Part shown: one piece after another, positions 36,301 through 47,045 of the stretch | Layout: each line of letters opens with the position of its first letter | Position numbering within the stretch: the first letter of the stretch is position 1 | Assembly (NCBI GenBank): GCA_028673005.1 | Contig: CM054116.1 | Coordinates: 27,096,142 to 27,160,141, forward strand | Reading direction: 5' to 3' | DNA: 64,000 bases | From: Tanypteryx hageni | Lineage: Eukaryota > Arthropoda > Insecta > Odonata > Petaluridae | Notes under the pieces: model-generated | What the model was told of the DNA's origin: nothing | The model's database searches: none | The model's input: the letters and a program-made list of their open reading frames with translations, nothing else | Program-made: the position numbers and the translations under genes

Positions 36301-36868
36301 TTTGTAACTTTCTAACTCATCCATAACTATATCTTTTTCTCTCAATATTTCCTAAGATTGAGATTTAATTTTTTTATTAAGCCATACAGGAAAGTGAAAT
36401 AAATAATTTCGCGTTAACGAAAATGTTATTGCTAATTTTATGCAGGAAATTAAACCTACTCTTTTAGTAAGCTCCAATTCTTCTGCCAATCTTTCAACTG
36501 CATTTTGGAAACGTTTTTCTTCCCCTGAAAATGAAATTATGATTATAGCTGTAAATATGTAATTTTAAATACCTTTAAAAATGACATAAATGAAAGGCAT
36601 TTTTGGTCATATTTTTCAACACCAAACAAAATAATTGCTATAATAATTAATATATCTTACCTTCATCTTCCTCGTCATGAGTTTTGCCTTCTAGACAAGT
36701 TGGAGTAATAAAGCTTCCATCAAAGTTAATTTTGCATGCATCAGACATTTTATCTTGAGAGACATCAGAGTTGCCATTACACCTTCTCTCGAATTCTATT
36801 TCGTACCCTTGATATTTTGGAACCACGCCATCATCTTCATTACTTTTAGACGAAGCACAGTCTTCCAT
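33317..36868 (-). CDS. Unrecognised coiled-coil protein gene, six exons
   Basis: Exons in transcript order: 36868-36661, 36524-36460, 36351-36255, 36154-36102, 36019-35918 and a last exon from 33827. Introns are GT-AG and every junction keeps phase, which would be unlikely by chance. The start context AAAATGG is good. Exon 1 is acidic (MEDCASSKSNEDDG, ending THDEEDE). Exons 2-3 look like coiled coil (ERLAEELELTKR, EILREKDIVMDELESYKE). Exon 5 includes NECLRRLISNTSMLN. The last exon opens SLKDAEKLCEVELERLRKC, also helical, then turns Ser/Gly-rich. Reading straight on gives a stop at 33357-33359 (331 residues). A neighbouring frame runs to 33317 and looks more protein-like after about 33650. No catalytic domain was recognised; function unknown. 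A small MITE and a foldback lie in the last intron. Confidence 0.7.
34538..34770. mobile_element. MITE with self-complementary terminal repeats
   Basis: TGCCCGTCAAAAATGACGGG at the left end and CCCGTCATTTTGACGGGCA at the right end are inverted copies. Each is also nearly palindromic in itself, so either end alone could fold. The interior is AT-rich with no frame. The insertion lies in the last intron of the coiled-coil gene. Target duplication is unclear. Confidence 0.65.
35400..35514. repeat. 44-bp direct repeat, 71-bp spacing
   Basis: ATTCACAAGAGAATTATCGA at 35400 and 35471 begins two copies that continue GCTCGTCT.ATGGCTGAAA.CAAA with two mismatches over 44 bp. It directly abuts the left arm of the foldback at 35515. 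Confidence 0.8.
35515..35752. mobile_element. Foldback element, arms about 105 bp
   Basis: Left arm 35515-35623 and right arm about 35643-35752 are imperfect inverted copies. Matched blocks: GTACTCATTTTAGGTA with the inverse of ACCTAAGATAAGTAC, ACAAGGTTAT with its inverse, GCATTTCGGCTGCAAT with its inverse, and TTCAGTG.TGATTC with its inverse. The loop is about 20 bases. It is non-coding and intronic. Confidence 0.72.
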
Positions 36869-38570
36869 TTTATTCCTTGTTTTTATAGGTGTAATATGTT
36901 ATTTTTTGATGACGTGAAACTACACTTTTTTGATAACTGTTATAAATTATAATTTTTAAGCGCTGCAATGTAAATTCCGAATTGCCATCAAGCCGATTAT
37001 TATTGTTTATTATGAATTTACGCGTCTATTACAGCTCAGTTATAAGTATCTATGCAAATTCAAATATAAAATAAAACAACAATACTGTAAACAACAGTTG
37101 CCAGTACAATCATCAATATAGCATTACATTTCCACTTGAATTCTTTTGAACAGTTTTTAGGCGTTATTTACAAAAAAATGAGCTCTTCATTGTCAGTCTG
37201 TCTGTTTGTTTCGTTTCTGAAACTATTGAGTGTGTTTTCATGAAGTGTTGTGCAAGAACTTTTTCAGCAAAGGGCAATTAGAAAATAATACAAATGGTTC
37301 ACATAACCCAAGCAGAGGTGCCTTGTTCTATGAACAAAAATGAACTTTCCGTCATATCTCGTACAAATACGTTAATCATATTAAAAAAGTCTTCTGAAAA
37401 AAGTTGTAGAATTAGTCATTTAACATGATTACAAATGTCGCAAACAACGCCTGTCTTGCATGCATACACGCATGGCGTGTGCCTTTTTCCTATCTTATTC
37501 CGTTATACACGTGAACATAACAGCATCGATATAATTAAAATATTTGCTTCTTCCGATATTTAGTTGTCAAGTCTAACATAATTTCATTTTCTAATCATGA
37601 AAAAGACAGTTAAACTTTTCATCGTGTACATAAACCTTCGTTTTCACAATATCGTATGATTGTATGTATTTTCTTGAATTTTATATGGCCATGCATACCC
37701 CATAATTCTGAAAATTCATTCAGATAGAGAGTATTATGCATTATATTCTCAGTAAGGTCGCGAAAATATTTACAAGGTATTTATAACCACAAATCAGTGG
37801 TTCCCAACATTTTTGTAGGCACGGCACCCTTTAAAGATTAACACAGCTCTTGAAAATAAGCTTTATATTTCTACATAAGAGTATAACAAACTATGTACTT
37901 ATTCAATTGTTAGTGCTACATCATGAATTTATTTGAGGAAAGATTATTCCCCTAATGTCTTAACAAAATTTCCAAGTCACTGATTTATTTTTTTATAACG
38001 ATTTTTACGGCAATACTTGCAGTTAACTGCGGCACCCCGTTCGCAAACTGCTTACATAAAGTGACAGATATTTAAAATAATGTTGTTGTACTAAATCATC
38101 GTTCATTATTTCGGCTTGATTTCTGAATATTTCGCCTTGTGGAAAAACTCCCAAGTCCTTTCCTAAAACTTCAAAAATGTAAGAATATTTTTATGACTTA
38201 TGCCAACGGTTTTCAACCGTGTACCCCTAGGAGCATGTCAAGAGTTTTGAAGAGGTACGCGAAAGTGTTAAAGATTATAATTTTTCTTACTACTCCGTAT
38301 TTCATGCATGACTTTGGAAACCCCCTAGCTTAAACGATAATTCTACCGATCGACTTAAAAGAACAAAGGACGCGACGAGATTATTTTTGGCTCTAATTGC
38401 TGTAGTTAAACTCACGGAAAGTTAATAATAGATCGTTACATATATTAATATAGTTTTTTTCAGGTAAGATGGTTACTAGAAACTCGCCTTGATTTCGTCA
38501 AAAACATAGCGAAACTGATTTTCACGACAGATAAAAATTATGGGTAGGCATGACAGGAAAACTTCGCGCA
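36869..38570. other. DNA upstream of the coiled-coil gene
   Basis: Likely promoter side of the minus-strand gene, but I see no certain TATA box or initiator. 37330-37400 shares an ACGAGATATGACGG-like segment (in inverse) with 57697-57720. A hAT-like remnant sits at 37796-38049 and another eroded end at about 38203 (GGTTTTCAACCGTGTACCCC). Confidence 0.4.
37796..38049. mobile_element. Eroded hAT-type MITE
   Basis: Left end CAGTGGTTCCCAACATTTT followed by GGCACGGCACCCTTTAA; right end GCGGCACCCCGTTCGCAAACTG. GGCACC-type subterminal motifs at both sides fit a hAT MITE. The flanking octamers do not match, so borders are uncertain. Confidence 0.55.
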
Positions 38571-39240
38571 AAATCAGGTAGCTGACACCTGAAGGGCCCA
38601 GAGATGAAGCCGCGCGTCGGATAGAAATGAAGGTGCTAATGGGAGAAAAGATTTAACTGGTGCGGAACGAAAAAAAATAGGAGGATGCGGGCCAAGTGGC
38701 GACAAGAGTGACGGGGGAGTGGGGGTTGCGAGAGGGTATTGCCTTAGAGTAGGTAAGTTAGGATCGGCATAGGTGGTGGGAAGGGGCGGATATGATGCGG
38801 TCAGGAGTGAAGAGGGCAAGCGGAGGTCCTGGAGGAGGGAGCTCGGTGGGACTGCCGCGGATTAATTTTTCAACGCGGCGTAAGTCGTCTGGCAGTGCCC
38901 TTCCACGCCGCCCCTTCCCTCCTACTTCTATCTTCTCCCCCCTATCCCCATAGCTCGTCCTCCTCCTCCACATCTTGGTACGACCTCTCCTTTTATCGCC
39001 ATCAACCATAACCCTCCGACCAGCTCTCCTCTCCTCCCGCATTCACTCCGCATTTCTTTCTCCCCTCTTCCCCTTCCCCATCCTCTCAGACTCCTTTCGT
39101 CCGTCTCGTAATCTCCCTTCCGTGTATCTCTCTCCACCTTTTTCCCCTCCCCTCGCCATGGTTACTCCCTCTTCTCGCTGCCCTGACAGTTTTCTCCCCT
39201 GTCGCTCGTAGCGCCTAAAAGTTTCACGCGGGCGAGCATC
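38571..39240. other. GC-rich purine/pyrimidine-skewed tract
   Basis: Composition changes sharply from AT-rich to a G/A-rich then C/T-rich sequence. Open frames here in several phases on both strands are Pro/Ser/Arg-rich artefacts of the skew. No splice-consistent gene model was seen. Confidence 0.5.
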
Positions 39241-39283
39241 CAATTACCCGGGAAAGTCCTCTTCTGCACATTGCCCCCCTTTC

Positions 39284-40230
39284 CTGTGCTCTCCCCTCTC
39301 TCCCCTCTTCTCTCTCTCTCCCCTCCTCTCTCTCCCCTCCTCTCTCTCCCCTCCTCTCTCTCCCCTCTCTCTCTCCTCCTCCCTCTCTCCTCCTCCCTCT
39401 CTCCTCCTCCCTCTCTCCTCCTCCCTCTCTCCTCCTCCCTCTCTCCTCCTCCCTCTCTCCTCCTCCCTCTCTCCCTCTCTCCTCCTTCCTCTCTTCTCCT
39501 CCCTCTCTCCTCCTCCCTCGCTCCTCCTTCCTCTCTTCTCCTCCCTCTCTTCTCCTCCCTCTCTCCTCCTCCCTCTCTCCTCCCTCTCTCCTCCTTCCTC
39601 TCTTCTCCTTCCTCTCTTCTCCTCCCTCTCTCCTCCCCCCTCTCTCCTCCTCTCTCTCTCCTCCTCCCTCTCTCCTCCTCCCTCTCTCCTCCTTCCTCTC
39701 TTCTCCTTCCTCTCTTCTCCTCCCTCTCTCCTCCCCCCTCTCTCCTCCTCTCTCTCTCCTCCTCCCTCTCTCCTCCTCCCTCTCTCCTCCTCCCTCTCTC
39801 CTCCTCCCTCTCTCCTCCTCCCTCTCTCCTCCTCCCTCTCTCCTCCCTCTCTCCTCCTTCCTCTCTTCTCCTCCCTCTCTCCTCCTCCCTCGCTCCTCCT
39901 TCCTCTCTTCTCCTCCCTCTCTTCTCCTCCCTCTCTCCTCCTCCCTCTCTCCTCCCTCTCTCCTCCTTCCTCTCTTCTCCTTCCTCTCTTCTCCTCCCTC
40001 TCTCCTCCCCCCTCTCTCCTCCTCTCTCTCTCCTCCTCCCTCTCTCCTCCTCCCTCTCTCCTCCCTCTCTCCTCCTTCCTCTCTTCTCCTTCCTCTCTTC
40101 TCCTCCCTCTCTCCTCCCCCCTCTCTCCTCCTCTCTCTCTCCTCCTCCCTCTCTCCTCCTCCCTCTCTCCTCCTCCCTCTCTCCTCCTCCCTCTCTCCTC
40201 CTCCATCTCTCCTCCTCCCTCTCTCACGCA
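39284..40230. repeat. Polypyrimidine minisatellite, 14-bp unit with 371-bp higher-order period
   Basis: The basic unit is TCCTCCCTCTCTCC, repeated with point variants (CTTCC, CTCGCTCC, CTCCCCCC). Rare variants recur at fixed distance: the CCCTCGCTCC variant has its G at 39521 and again at 39892, 371 bp apart, and the surrounding variant order repeats with it. So large blocks were duplicated after the 14-mer array formed. The 335- and 332-codon minus frames and the 434-codon plus frame here are low-complexity artefacts. Confidence 0.93.
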
Positions 40231-40570
40231 CAGCCCTGCCATCTCACGCTATCATCTTCCGGATGCTCCACATCCTCACGCCCGATTCCGCCACGCCCCC
40301 CCTCCGTTACCTCCCTCTTTCTCTCCCCCTTGTCTCTTTCGTCCCCACCATCGCTCTTTCCTTGCCTCTCTTTCTTATTGCCCACAAGCCTTATTCGCCC
40401 TCTTTCTCATCTCGATCTCCGGCATCTTCCTTTTTTTATTCTGCCAATTTCTCCGAATCATCCTTCTGCCAGGGCGAATTATCTCGCTTCCACTGTTTTA
40501 CTTTCACTTACATCCTCTCTCAATTTCAATAGTCGTAAATTGCGCGGAGGAAAAAACTGCCAGTTTTACT

Positions 40571-42862
40571 ACTAGTGTTTCTGCATTGTTGAAAGAAGAG
40601 GTTAATGTTTGAACTAATATTATCATTCTAATTATTTTTTCTGATTCGTTGACAGTATTTTTTGGGAAATTATGTTTATACCAAAAGAAAATAATCTTTA
40701 GTCTCTTTTCACACTACTATTTTATGGTTTGTGACCATATTTAACTTTCGACTGTTTATAAATATTCACATGTATGTTGCTGAGTTCTTACGTAAAGGTC
40801 AATACTTGAAGATAAATTTTCGTCAGCATTAGAAAATCATCTCTCCTTACGACCTTTATAATTCAACAGTATAGTAATTTAGGGTTGAATATAAAGTTTT
40901 AGTAACAAAATCTCCCTTGATTTATTGTGCTAACCTTCAGAAAGTCATTGAGATAAATGGTTACGATATCGTCGTTTAATTAAGGAAGGATATGATGTTG
41001 TGGATTATGCAAAGTAATGTGAGCCTTAGTTAATGGCTTGACTGCATAAAACATTAAGATTTCTTTTCCGAAAAATTTGTTCAAGACACCAGTTTTGTGA
41101 AATAATAAAAAATTCTGGAAAAGAGTGTCTCAGTTTTTCTACAAATGCATTTCCGAATACCTTAGACACTCCTAATGATATAAATTACATTAGAAAAATA
41201 AGTAAACTTTAAGAGTTAGTTTTTACCGAAAACATTCAATTTGGAATACAAATTCAAACATGCCTTACGTCCATACTTCGATATCTCGTCGAAAAAGTTG
41301 AAAACACGATTTTACTAAAGCCCGTCTAATTTCCTCAATTGTCTTGAAGACGATGATTATTAGTGCATATAAATCAAATGATTTTTTCTGAGTTATCTAA
41401 TCCCTTTTATTGGGACAGCGATTTTTATATGCAGGTATAACGAAGCGTTCCCCACTTAAAAGTAATCGCAGCTTTTCATACGAGACAAAATAAAAGAAAA
41501 TAAATTTATTCCTATCGCTAAGGCTGCTCAATTTCCCTCCTAACCCCTTCTCCTGTGCGACAAAAATCCGACTCACTTTAGCTTAAGTGTTTCATTTCGT
41601 TTCGATACCCTGGTCTAATCAGCCAAGTAAGAGCGATCACGAGAGACGTGACCCGAAGTCACGTACACCCGTGAGTCCAACCGATGGAAACCCACCTCTT
41701 TTTTTTACTTTAGCCTTCTTAAGCAGCGGCAGATCTCTTTTCGTCTCCCTTTCTCTTCTTTCATTGCTACTTATCGAGTCCTAAGAATCCCTTGACCTAT
41801 CGCCCACGGTCGACTATTCTAACTGTAGCCATGGTGGAGTTTCGAGGGTGAATCCTCGCTCCCTCTTCCATTCTCTCCTCTTCCTCGTCCTATCCTTTCT
41901 CGCCATCCAAACTCGCCACGTTGAATATTCCACGAGTAGATGGAGGGGTCCGGGTACATCGATAAAGAGTGCTAGCAGGAGGGGACGGGGGCGAGGGAAA
42001 ATTGGCACTGACTGGATCGGACATTGATGAACGCGCGCAATCAGAAGGATTCTAGCCGGCAACACGCTTTTTTCCTCTCTCTCTGCCCTTTTCCATAGAA
42101 GGTAACTCCACTCTCTCGAAGAGACTGTGAAAATTACTTTTCTGCAATTTATTCTTTCTCTTGTTTATTTATTTCTAAATTTTACTTCATGATTTCGACA
42201 TTACTATTTCCTATCTCCCTCACTGAAGGCAAAAATGGCGTAAATATTGACGAGTTATCTATATTCGAGCCTGATATTAATAACTATTATTTTTTGATGC
42301 ATATTTTGAGCAATTTCAATACGGTCGCGATTTTCGTCATCTGGAGCATGGCCGTTGCGATTGTCGTTTCATTTTTGCCTCGACCGAATCGAATCGTGCC
42401 AATCGGATCGAAGACGCAAAAGCTCCAATAGCTGACTTCCCCCGCGCACCCCGACGTGGTTGTTCGGTGGCGGGAAAAGGATGTTTACTCGAGTTTGGAA
42501 GCTGCAAGAAACTACATCGGACACGCATCGCTCTTATGAAAAATTCAGAGGGATTTCTGTCGGCGTCGCATGAATCGTTTTGGAGGTGTCGCGCACGCGC
42601 GTGAGTATACTCCCGTCTGAATTCGCTGTAAATCGGAGTTTCCTTGTGGAATCTTCAAAGGGATGACTTTTCCAGGGCGTGAGTCGAGCGGACAGTCTAT
42701 GGATGGAAGAGGCATGGGTACGGCAGGGCTGCTCATTTGGGTACGACAGAAATATCAGCTTTCGACTATTCGTTATGTGTCTATTCCAATATAAATGTTT
42801 AAATAGGGTATAAAATATTTAAAAAATTAAGATTGAAATACAATCCAAACAGTTGACTAGGC
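40571..42862. other. Intergenic DNA with CpG-rich part
   Basis: 40571-41550 is AT-rich with nothing recognised. 41600-42070 and 42330-42740 are CpG-rich, including a hairpin CGTGACCCGAAGTCACG at 41647-41663. They could be a promoter or enhancer, but no exon could be tied to them. Confidence 0.35.
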
Positions 42863-43324
42863 CAAGGGTGCCCAACATGCGGCCCAAGGGCCGGATGCGG
42901 CCCTATTAGCAATTTCATGCTGCCCACCACCAGTGTTTCGTAGTTTAAAAACATTTTTCCTTTTTTTATTTGCCCACAAAATGTTATTTTATGTCTAGCA
43001 AAAATTGTCAAAATGTCTAGCATTAAATTGAGACCCATATTAATAAATATTTCTCGATTCAAATAAGTTCTTTTTATTTAAAAAATCTTTTCTCAAAGGT
43101 ATTTCTAAGATTGTATTCCATCATGATTCTTAATATTGCACTGTTAACCCTAAAAACCTAATTTTAGCTTGATTTTCACTCATATAGTGCGTAAGAATCT
43201 CTAAGTAACTTCCGATTTAACTTTAATCCAGTCCGCTGAAACATTGACAATATCAAATGCGGCCCACCGAAGGCTTCACTGCCACCAATGCGGCCCACCA
43301 AGTAGAAAAGGTAACCCATCACTG
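42863..43324. mobile_element. hAT-type MITE (462 bp)
   Basis: Left end CAAGGGTGCCCAACATGCGG; right end GGTAACCCATCACTG. Flanks GACTAGGC (42855-42862) and GACTAGAC (43325-43332) agree at 7 of 8 positions. GCGGCCC motifs repeat just inside both ends, as in many hAT elements. Confidence 0.8.
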
Positions 43325-43332
43325 GACTAGAC

Positions 43333-45000
43333 TATGGATTGTTTTAGAAAAACCCTGTGGAAAAGTTGAATAATTTTTTGTATAGTGAGCGAACTCGGTG
43401 GAGTAAATGAAAGAGATCACAATCCAATGCGGTTTCCCAACTGGGATTTTGAAACGATGGTATTTTTTAAGGGATGTAGATTTTGTTTTACTGAATTGAT
43501 GATATAGCATTACCAGTTGAATAGCAAGATCTTTACGGATCTTTTCCAAATTGTAAATGAGTTTTATAGAAAAATTCTTTGTTGTGAAGAACATACTGTG
43601 TTTACATAAGAGCTAAACCTGTTTTATATGCATCATATTTTGCAAGAAGTAGATTCTTTTTAGTCAGTTACGAGATTTTGCATACCTATTATATTATAAT
43701 ATTTTTTGGATCGAGCAGTGTAAACAAATATTCGTTTTAAAATAGTGGAATTATAGTAATTTAAAAAGAAGGAACGCGTTTAAGCGCGAATAACCGACAT
43801 ATGGTAAATGATTATTAAAAATCATTAAGAAGAGATCTCATGTGCTTAGGCGCACACACAATATTTTCTGCATCTTAGACAACTATATTAAAACAACTTT
43901 TTATAATTTAATTTTACAGTATTTTCCGCTCAGTCACTACGCAGGGGGATTACAAATTTCATGCGGCTTTAAAGTATTTCGACGCTACCGTTTTTAGAGT
44001 TATAAAAATATTTAGTGTTGTAAAATTCTATAAAGAAGTAATGTTAACTGGAAGACTTTTTTACAATAGCGAAAACATTGAACTAAGCATATTTACGTAT
44101 AGCGTCACAAAATTAGAACAAATGTCTTATTTATATTAAATTACTTTTATGGAAGGAGAAGGACGTAGCTAAATCTTCGTCAAAATTATTGCTCACCATA
44201 GCTGCAGAGTCGTTCAGTCAGTATTCTACAACTCAAGTTCAAAAGAAGGTACTTAAAATGGGCAAGTTTTTTGCATGGCAGCCTTTGACATCACTTGTCA
44301 CAGTTGGTATAATAATTGTCTAAAATGAAATTGACAAGATCATTCAACCCAACCCCAAGAAATGAGCTCTTTTGTACACAGTTGTTTCGTAAATGAACGG
44401 AAAATTTCTATTTTTCCGAATATAATAGTTCAGTCGCGTATTAAAACCTTTAATGACTCCATTGAGAAAAGAACCACAAACAAGCAGAAAATAAATTTCT
44501 CTGTTTTTTATTTTTATGACATCTTGGCAATATTTTATTCAAAAGTTATAAAAAATATCAAACGAAGAAATGTTTTGGAGATATTTTAACATGAATCAAA
44601 GGTTTTCTTGGCGTTAAAAAAGTATTAGCCTATATTCACGAAAGTAAATATTAGGTTTTATCAAGTACCTCGGTATTTAATCGAACGGTATGAGTGCTAA
44701 AATGAATAAAAATTGGCCTATCATCTGTCTTTGATAATTCAGGATACTATTTCATAATGACGCCTCAACAACTATCATTCGTACGTAAGGTGATATATCG
44801 TACTTGTCACAGTGATTCGGAGCACATAAAACGTGCGCGTCACCACGGTCTGTGAACTTATAATTAGCCAAATTTCCACGGTTCGTCGATTAACGCGTCA
44901 ACTCGTCCTCTTGCAATGCAGTTCGAAGTAGAGCTGAAGAGAACATTTCCTTGCTCTCATTATCCTGACGCTGCGGTGATTTTCATCTAGCCTGCGGCGA
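43333..45000. other. AT-rich DNA, nothing recognised
   Basis: No gene, RNA or repeat with clear borders. The only notable open frame (44362-44589, 75 codons) has no recognisable motif. Confidence 0.4.
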
Positions 45001-46692
45001 GGCAATTAAGATCGACTCTCGTGGATGGCGTGGAGAAGGAAGGCAGGAAGGGAGGGAGGGTAGAGATGGGGGAAGGAGGTGGTCGGGAGGTAAATGGAGT
45101 GCCGGATCGAGACAGGTGGGGCGAGAACGGGGTTCGGATCGTAGGGTTCGAGGCTGCAGAAAGGGGGGTTTTCGAAGCCTTTCTCTCCCAATCTCAGCCT
45201 CAACAACAAACAGACACGTTCTCTCCTCCTCCTGCCTACTTCCCTATCCTTTAGCTTCTCTCGGACCTCCCTCCTCCCGCCCCATCTCTCTCTCACTGAT
45301 TCAACTCCCACAGCCTCTGGGAACTTGTTTCCAGTTTCCTCGGATGTGACCGGATTCAGAACTACCTCTTCCGCCGAGTTTGACGCCGGCTTAAGAGCTT
45401 ACCAACTCTCCTCTTGAATACCTTTCCGTACCTCCTTCCTCCATCCTTTTCCCCTCTCCTCCCAACCTCCGCCACCCACACCCCAACGTCCCACTTCCCG
45501 CTACTCCCGTCCCGTTCCCGTCCTGATTCCCTCCCCGCCGCCGTCCTACGGTTCCCTTTCTCCAGCTCCCGACTCCATCTATCGGCACCCTTTGGAGAAC
45601 ACCGGCACCCTCTCTCTCTCTATCCTTATCTCACCTACCTTCCCATACCCGACATCCTAACCCTCCCCCTTCCACCCTTTTCAAACCCTATATCACACCA
45701 ACCAGGCCAACCCCCCACCCCTCCCCGGCACACTCCAACCGCCACCTTCCGGCCTCCCCGTCCGCCAATTCCTTACTTACACCGACCCGCTCTTTCTCGC
45801 GCGCACACACCCTCACCTTTCCCCCTTCCAGAATTCTCTTTCTTTCACCTTACAGCGTCTTAACTTCTTTTTACTCGATTTCCCTCCACTTCCCCTCACT
45901 TAAGGGAGGCTTTTCCGAACTAACACTATTTCTTCTTTTCCTCCACACCCTTCCTACCACACCTTGCCCTTCATGCAAGCACCATTCCGTCAGCCCCCTT
46001 TCCTCCTCTCTCTACCTCTCCGATCCCTCACAGCATCCCCCCCACTCTCTCTCTCCCTCGCCTATCTCTCCTCACACTCCACTCGCTCGCTCTCCTCCTT
46101 CTCGCCTTCTTTCCTTTGCTATTCCCCGCAGTGTGCCTCTCCTCCACATTATTAAAGATTTATCCGCAGTGCACCTGAGTATTTCTTATCCACCGCTTCT
46201 GCTTCCACTCTCTCCCCCCTCCCCCCCTTGGCCTCCTCCTCCTTTCCCCTTAAGATTCCCTTCCACCCCATTCTTTTCATTTTTTTGGATTCGGCCGAAA
46301 TTTAAAGTTCCGCGTTGGTTTAGTGCGGTGCTTATAAATGGCGCATGAGTCTACGAGCTATGGGCCCATTCCGCGAAATTTCCCCTCTCTATTATTCATC
46401 CGCTTGTTTTTATTTCTCGGGCCTCTCTCTCTCTCTTATCTCTCTCGTTCCTTCTCTCCTTCCCCCACACCCTCTTGCTCAGCAGTGCGATTCCACTTTT
46501 ATTTTTACTTTTTGGTGATACGTGTTCGATGGTTGGTTAGTGTGGAGCCCCTTCTCTTTCTCTCTCTTATATATATATATATTATATATATATACACACA
46601 CACACAACTTCTTCCTTTCTCCCTCTCCGCACTCTCGTGATGTAGGAGGAGGAGGAATGAGTTGTACATTTTCCCTCTCAGATGAATGGGTC

Positions 46693-46728
<36 letters not shown>

Positions 46729-47045
46729 GGAGGGAGGTAGGAGGATGGAGAAAGAGGTAAAGAGAGAAGCGGTTGGTCCCTTAAGAGGGATTGACCGGCG
46801 CGGTCCAATTGTTGGGGAATCAATTTGTGGGCGGAGAGATAACGAAAGGAGTGAGATAGAGAAAAGGGAGAGCTGCAGGAGTTGATGTGTTGCTTTTATC
46901 CCCGTCTCCTCTCTCTCTGTATCACCAAACCCACCACACTTTTGTATCGTCCGCATCGCCACACGCCACTCACCAGGTGAATCCACACCCACGCCCGAAC
47001 CAAAAAATGTGGGTATTGCCTCTCCCACTCAAGTTATCCCCCTTT
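45001..47045. repeat. GA/CT-rich low-complexity region with microsatellites
   Basis: A long strand-skewed tract: purine-rich at 45020-45170, then strongly CT-rich to about 46700, then GA-rich. It holds a TA run (about 46567-46592) next to a CA run (46593-46608), and a GA run (about 46696-46726). Open frames up to 149 codons are Pro/Ser/Leu-rich products of the skew and overlap in several phases, so I do not call them genes. Confidence 0.7.

Noticed and set aside
39224..40575. Open frames of 335 and 332 codons (minus) and 434 codons (plus)
   Set aside because: They are translations of the 14-bp CT/GA minisatellite, open in several frames on both strands. Low-complexity Arg/Glu/Gly or Ser/Leu/Pro content shows no real protein.
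45006..46885. Many Pro/Ser-rich open frames of 60-149 codons
   Set aside because: They arise from strand-skewed CT/GA composition and overlap in different phases. No splice-consistent model or domain.
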